Shown here: piece by piece, positions 6,901 to 7,631 of the stretch | Position numbering within the stretch: the first letter of the stretch is position 1 | Layout of the letters: every line of letters begins with the position of its first letter | Source of the DNA: Oscillospiraceae bacterium | GTDB lineage: Bacteria; Bacillota; Clostridia; Oscillospirales; Ruminococcaceae | Direction of reading: 5' to 3' | Assembly (NCBI GenBank): GCA_031271475.1 | Contig: JAISVP010000052.1 | Location: 1 to 7,631, forward strand | Length of the DNA stretch: 7,631 nt | Position numbers and translations under genes: made by a program | The notes under the pieces: generated by a model | Databases searched by the model: none | The model's input: the letters and a program-made list of their open reading frames with translations, nothing else | Told to the model about the DNA's origin: nothing

Positions 6901-7421
6901 GAAAACGTCCCCTGAAGATTTTACAGCTGCTGTCGGGTGCGAATACTGCCGGACTTATCGGTATGGGTGTGCGTCCGGGCGATGATTTGAAGACTTTGCT
7001 TAAAGAAGGTGAAATTCATGCCTTGCTGATTTTCGGGGAGGAAATTACCGGAATTAATTTGGCGTCCGTGGATTTTCTGCTTGTACAGGATATCTGTATG
7101 ACCGGGATTGCCGAAAGGGCGCACGTCTTCTTGCCGGCAAGCTTTTTTGCCGAAACTTCCGGAACTTATACCGGTGCGGACGGCGAAATAAGAAAGCTTA
7201 ATCCGGCTGTGAAATGTGAGTTGGAAATGGATAATACCGCACAGATTAAAGCGTTGGCGGACGCGGCGGGCATTACGCTTAACCCTAAAAAGATGAATCC
7301 CGCACAGCCGTTTGCAAGCCCGCAGCTTATTCCGACAGGGGGCAGCAGATTACGCCGTGTCGGATACCCGAATACAAATACCCTGTATAACAGTTTTATG
7401 GAAAGGTTTAAGTCACGTTAG
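3966..7421 (+). CDS. Ferredoxin / GltD-like NAD(P)H-FAD / 2x[4Fe-4S] / degenerate MopB fusion (StnA-like)
   Basis: This 1151-residue protein is a chain of redox modules. Residues 1-80 are a plant-type [2Fe-2S] ferredoxin (Cys38, 49, 52, 66). Next is His98 with Cys102, 106, 110, 116 and then Cys149, 153, 157, merging a NuoG-type His/Cys site with the GltD iron-sulfur domain. The flavoprotein module has an FAD site GGGPGG (205-210), a nucleotide site GGGNTAMD (335-342) followed by RRT (360-362) as in NADP-binding GltD/NfnB proteins, and AVGDA (479-483). A cysteine cluster (573, 576, 578, 584) precedes a two-cluster ferredoxin (625-635, 668-678). From about 700 there is a molybdopterin-oxidoreductase Fe-S motif (Cys704, 707, 711, 735, with Lys737) and a shortened NuoG-like remainder lacking the catalytic Cys/Sec loop and the C-terminal cap domain. 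Known relatives include the NADP-reactive subunit of StnABC transhydrogenases. I infer NADP(H)/ferredoxin exchange with the NADH subunit encoded upstream. An alternative is a diaphorase arm for a formate dehydrogenase encoded elsewhere. Confidence 0.88.
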   Translation: MEENQIKLSINGIALTGKSGQTILDIARENGIDIPALCDDKRAEMYGSCGMCTVEVEGVPKLLRSCSTLAADGMKVLTETQRVRSNRKAALELLLSDHTGDCRPPCVLACPAQTDCQGYVGLIADGKYADAVELVREKIPFPASIGRVCPHPCEEACRRKLVEEPVSIAALKTFLGDTALRAQGGMPDVPGAVRKENSKKVAVAGGGPGGLTAAYFLRKYGYTVTVYDAMPKMGGMLMYGIPEYRLPKDILSSEIEMIEKSGVEFRCGVKIGRDITLQQLRDDNDAVIVAVGAWAGMGLRCPGDKLPGVLGGIDFLRDAALGNTVNLGKAVAVVGGGNTAMDACRTAVRLGVEKVYNIYRRTKDEMPAESVEIEQAQQEGVIFKYLRNPVEILSSANPEDMRVRAIRLQVMELGEPDDSGRRSPVPVKDAEEFIAVDTVIAAIGQRGAFAGFEELQLTEKGTIAADEHTLRTSLDGVFAVGDATNKGADIAVSAIGEGKRAAETVDKYLKGEELTYTKPFLSKSEKTADDFAGREKSPRINVPCRKPEERAKDFHEILPVFTQQQAQKEASRCLECGCMDYFECKLLEYANRYSVNPQVYSGVDGGKKARGVPEHRFIVRDPGKCILCGLCARVCSETVGASALGLVGRGFDCEVQPALGMPLQDTDCISCGNCAAVCPTGALTEKTALSKQIPLNERHTDTVCAFCGVGCKTKLTSYGNSLVRSLPDGEDALLCVKGRFGFGEITKKQRPDTAFKRERGELVRTDFAGAVSYANEKIRKIKEEFGSESIAVTVSDRYTNEEVSVIKAYADALGARVFSFAVSGGGLADVNGTDCSTVTFSQLADADLIVAVAPKNLYNKHPVAAMKIRKAVQKGAELLLISDEDSFLDESARIGIKTRDLSVLREIAKAMTDMGTASELRGYDDLRTDLHGTEVSETAKNAAQKILAARNPVFVFERNGVTTDGSRLIADIAAVAGNGKRPLKILQLLSGANTAGLIGMGVRPGDDLKTLLKEGEIHALLIFGEEITGINLASVDFLLVQDICMTGIAERAHVFLPASFFAETSGTYTGADGEIRKLNPAVKCELEMDNTAQIKALADAAGITLNPKKMNPAQPFASPQLIPTGGSRLRRVGYPNTNTLYNSFMERFKSR

Positions 7422-7430
7422 AAAGCACCG

Positions 7431-7460
7431 GAATATAGAAAAGTATAGCAAAGTATAGAA
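7431..7460 (+). repeat. Short 10-bp tandem repeat between convergent genes
   Basis: Three consecutive ten-base units read GAATATAGAA, AAGTATAGCA and AAGTATAGAA, with a consensus close to AAGTATAGAA. They lie between the stop codon of the large fusion gene and the stop codon of the minus-strand gene. No GC-rich stem with a T tract is visible here, so I see no standard terminator for either gene. The repeat may simply be low-complexity spacer. Confidence 0.6.
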
Positions 7461-7466
7461 AGTGTG

Positions 7467-7631
7467 TTAATCCGGAAAAACAACAATACCGCCCGCATAT
7501 GAAGCGCCGTTAATGCTGCCTTCTGCCGTAACATTTTTAATTGTCGCGTTTCGAGTGTATGCAAACAACCCTGCGTAATTTTTTTGGCTCGCATTAATTT
7601 CAAGCGTTACTTTATAATCGTTACCGTTAAA
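7467..7631 (-). CDS. C-terminal end of a GLUG-type repeat protein, truncated by the window edge
   Basis: The minus strand is open from the right edge to a TAA at 7467-7469, giving the last 54 residues of a protein whose start lies outside the window. The visible part contains NYAGLFAYTRNATIKNVTAE followed by a Ser/Gly-rich SYAGGIV. This is the repeat pattern of GLUG-type beta-strand repeats found in large secreted or surface proteins of gut Firmicutes. The protein ends shortly after a GGIV strand with VFPD, so the last repeat looks cut short, although a natural end is possible. No sorting signal or membrane anchor occurs at this C-terminus. The gene is convergent with the transhydrogenase operon and probably unrelated in function. 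Family assignment rests on one repeat only. Confidence 0.65.
   Translation of the reverse strand, partial: FNGNDYKVTLEINASQKNYAGLFAYTRNATIKNVTAEGSINGASYAGGIVVFPD

Noticed and set aside
7418..7603. 61-codon minus-strand open frame at the right end
   Set aside because: It overlaps the GLUG-type C-terminus in a different frame and has no recognisable content. The frame ending at 7467 gives the coherent repeat-protein translation.

Overview
The window looks like chromosome of an anaerobic, fermentative Firmicute, most likely a gut- or rumen-type clostridium. This rests on content, not on any marker gene: a hydrogenase-type NuoE/NuoF pair, a clostridial-style GltD/ferredoxin/NuoG-like fusion, a GLUG-type repeat protein, strong AGGAGG-like ribosome binding sites and moderate GC. 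There are no rRNA, tRNA, CRISPR or insertion-sequence features.

Layout. Positions 1-96 are a leader with an imperfect hairpin. Positions 97-1455 hold two closely spaced plus-strand genes: a small STAS-domain (anti-sigma factor antagonist type) protein and a glycoside hydrolase family 5 enzyme without a signal peptide. Positions 1456-1601 are an intergenic stretch containing a 44-bp tandem repeat (two full units and a partial third). Positions 1602-7421 are a tight three-gene operon: a NuoE/HydC-like [2Fe-2S] protein, a NuoF/HydB-like NADH/FMN flavoprotein, and an 1151-residue fusion. The fusion consists of a [2Fe-2S] ferredoxin, a GltD/NfnB-like FAD- and NAD(P)H-binding module, a 2x[4Fe-4S] ferredoxin and a degenerate molybdopterin-oxidoreductase (NuoG/FdhA-like) domain. 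After about 45 bp with a short 10-bp repeat, the C-terminal end of a GLUG-type repeat protein runs in from the right edge on the minus strand.

How the genes work together. The operon contains no H-cluster hydrogenase and no catalytically competent formate dehydrogenase, and it ends at a convergent gene. It has an NAD(H) site (NuoF-like), an NADP(H)-type site (GltD-like) and ferredoxin-like iron-sulfur domains. The best reading is therefore a flavin-based electron-bifurcating transhydrogenase linking NADH, NADPH and ferredoxin. This matches the architecture of the Sporomusa-type Nfn (StnABC) and, more broadly, the HydABC-like (Bfu) superfamily. It is a recognised but little-characterised enzyme class, so I would not call it wholly new. 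The least explained items are the inactive molybdopterin domain, the hybrid His/Cys-GltD junction, the 44-bp repeat in front of the operon, and the pairing of a STAS regulator with a probably cytoplasmic GH5 enzyme.
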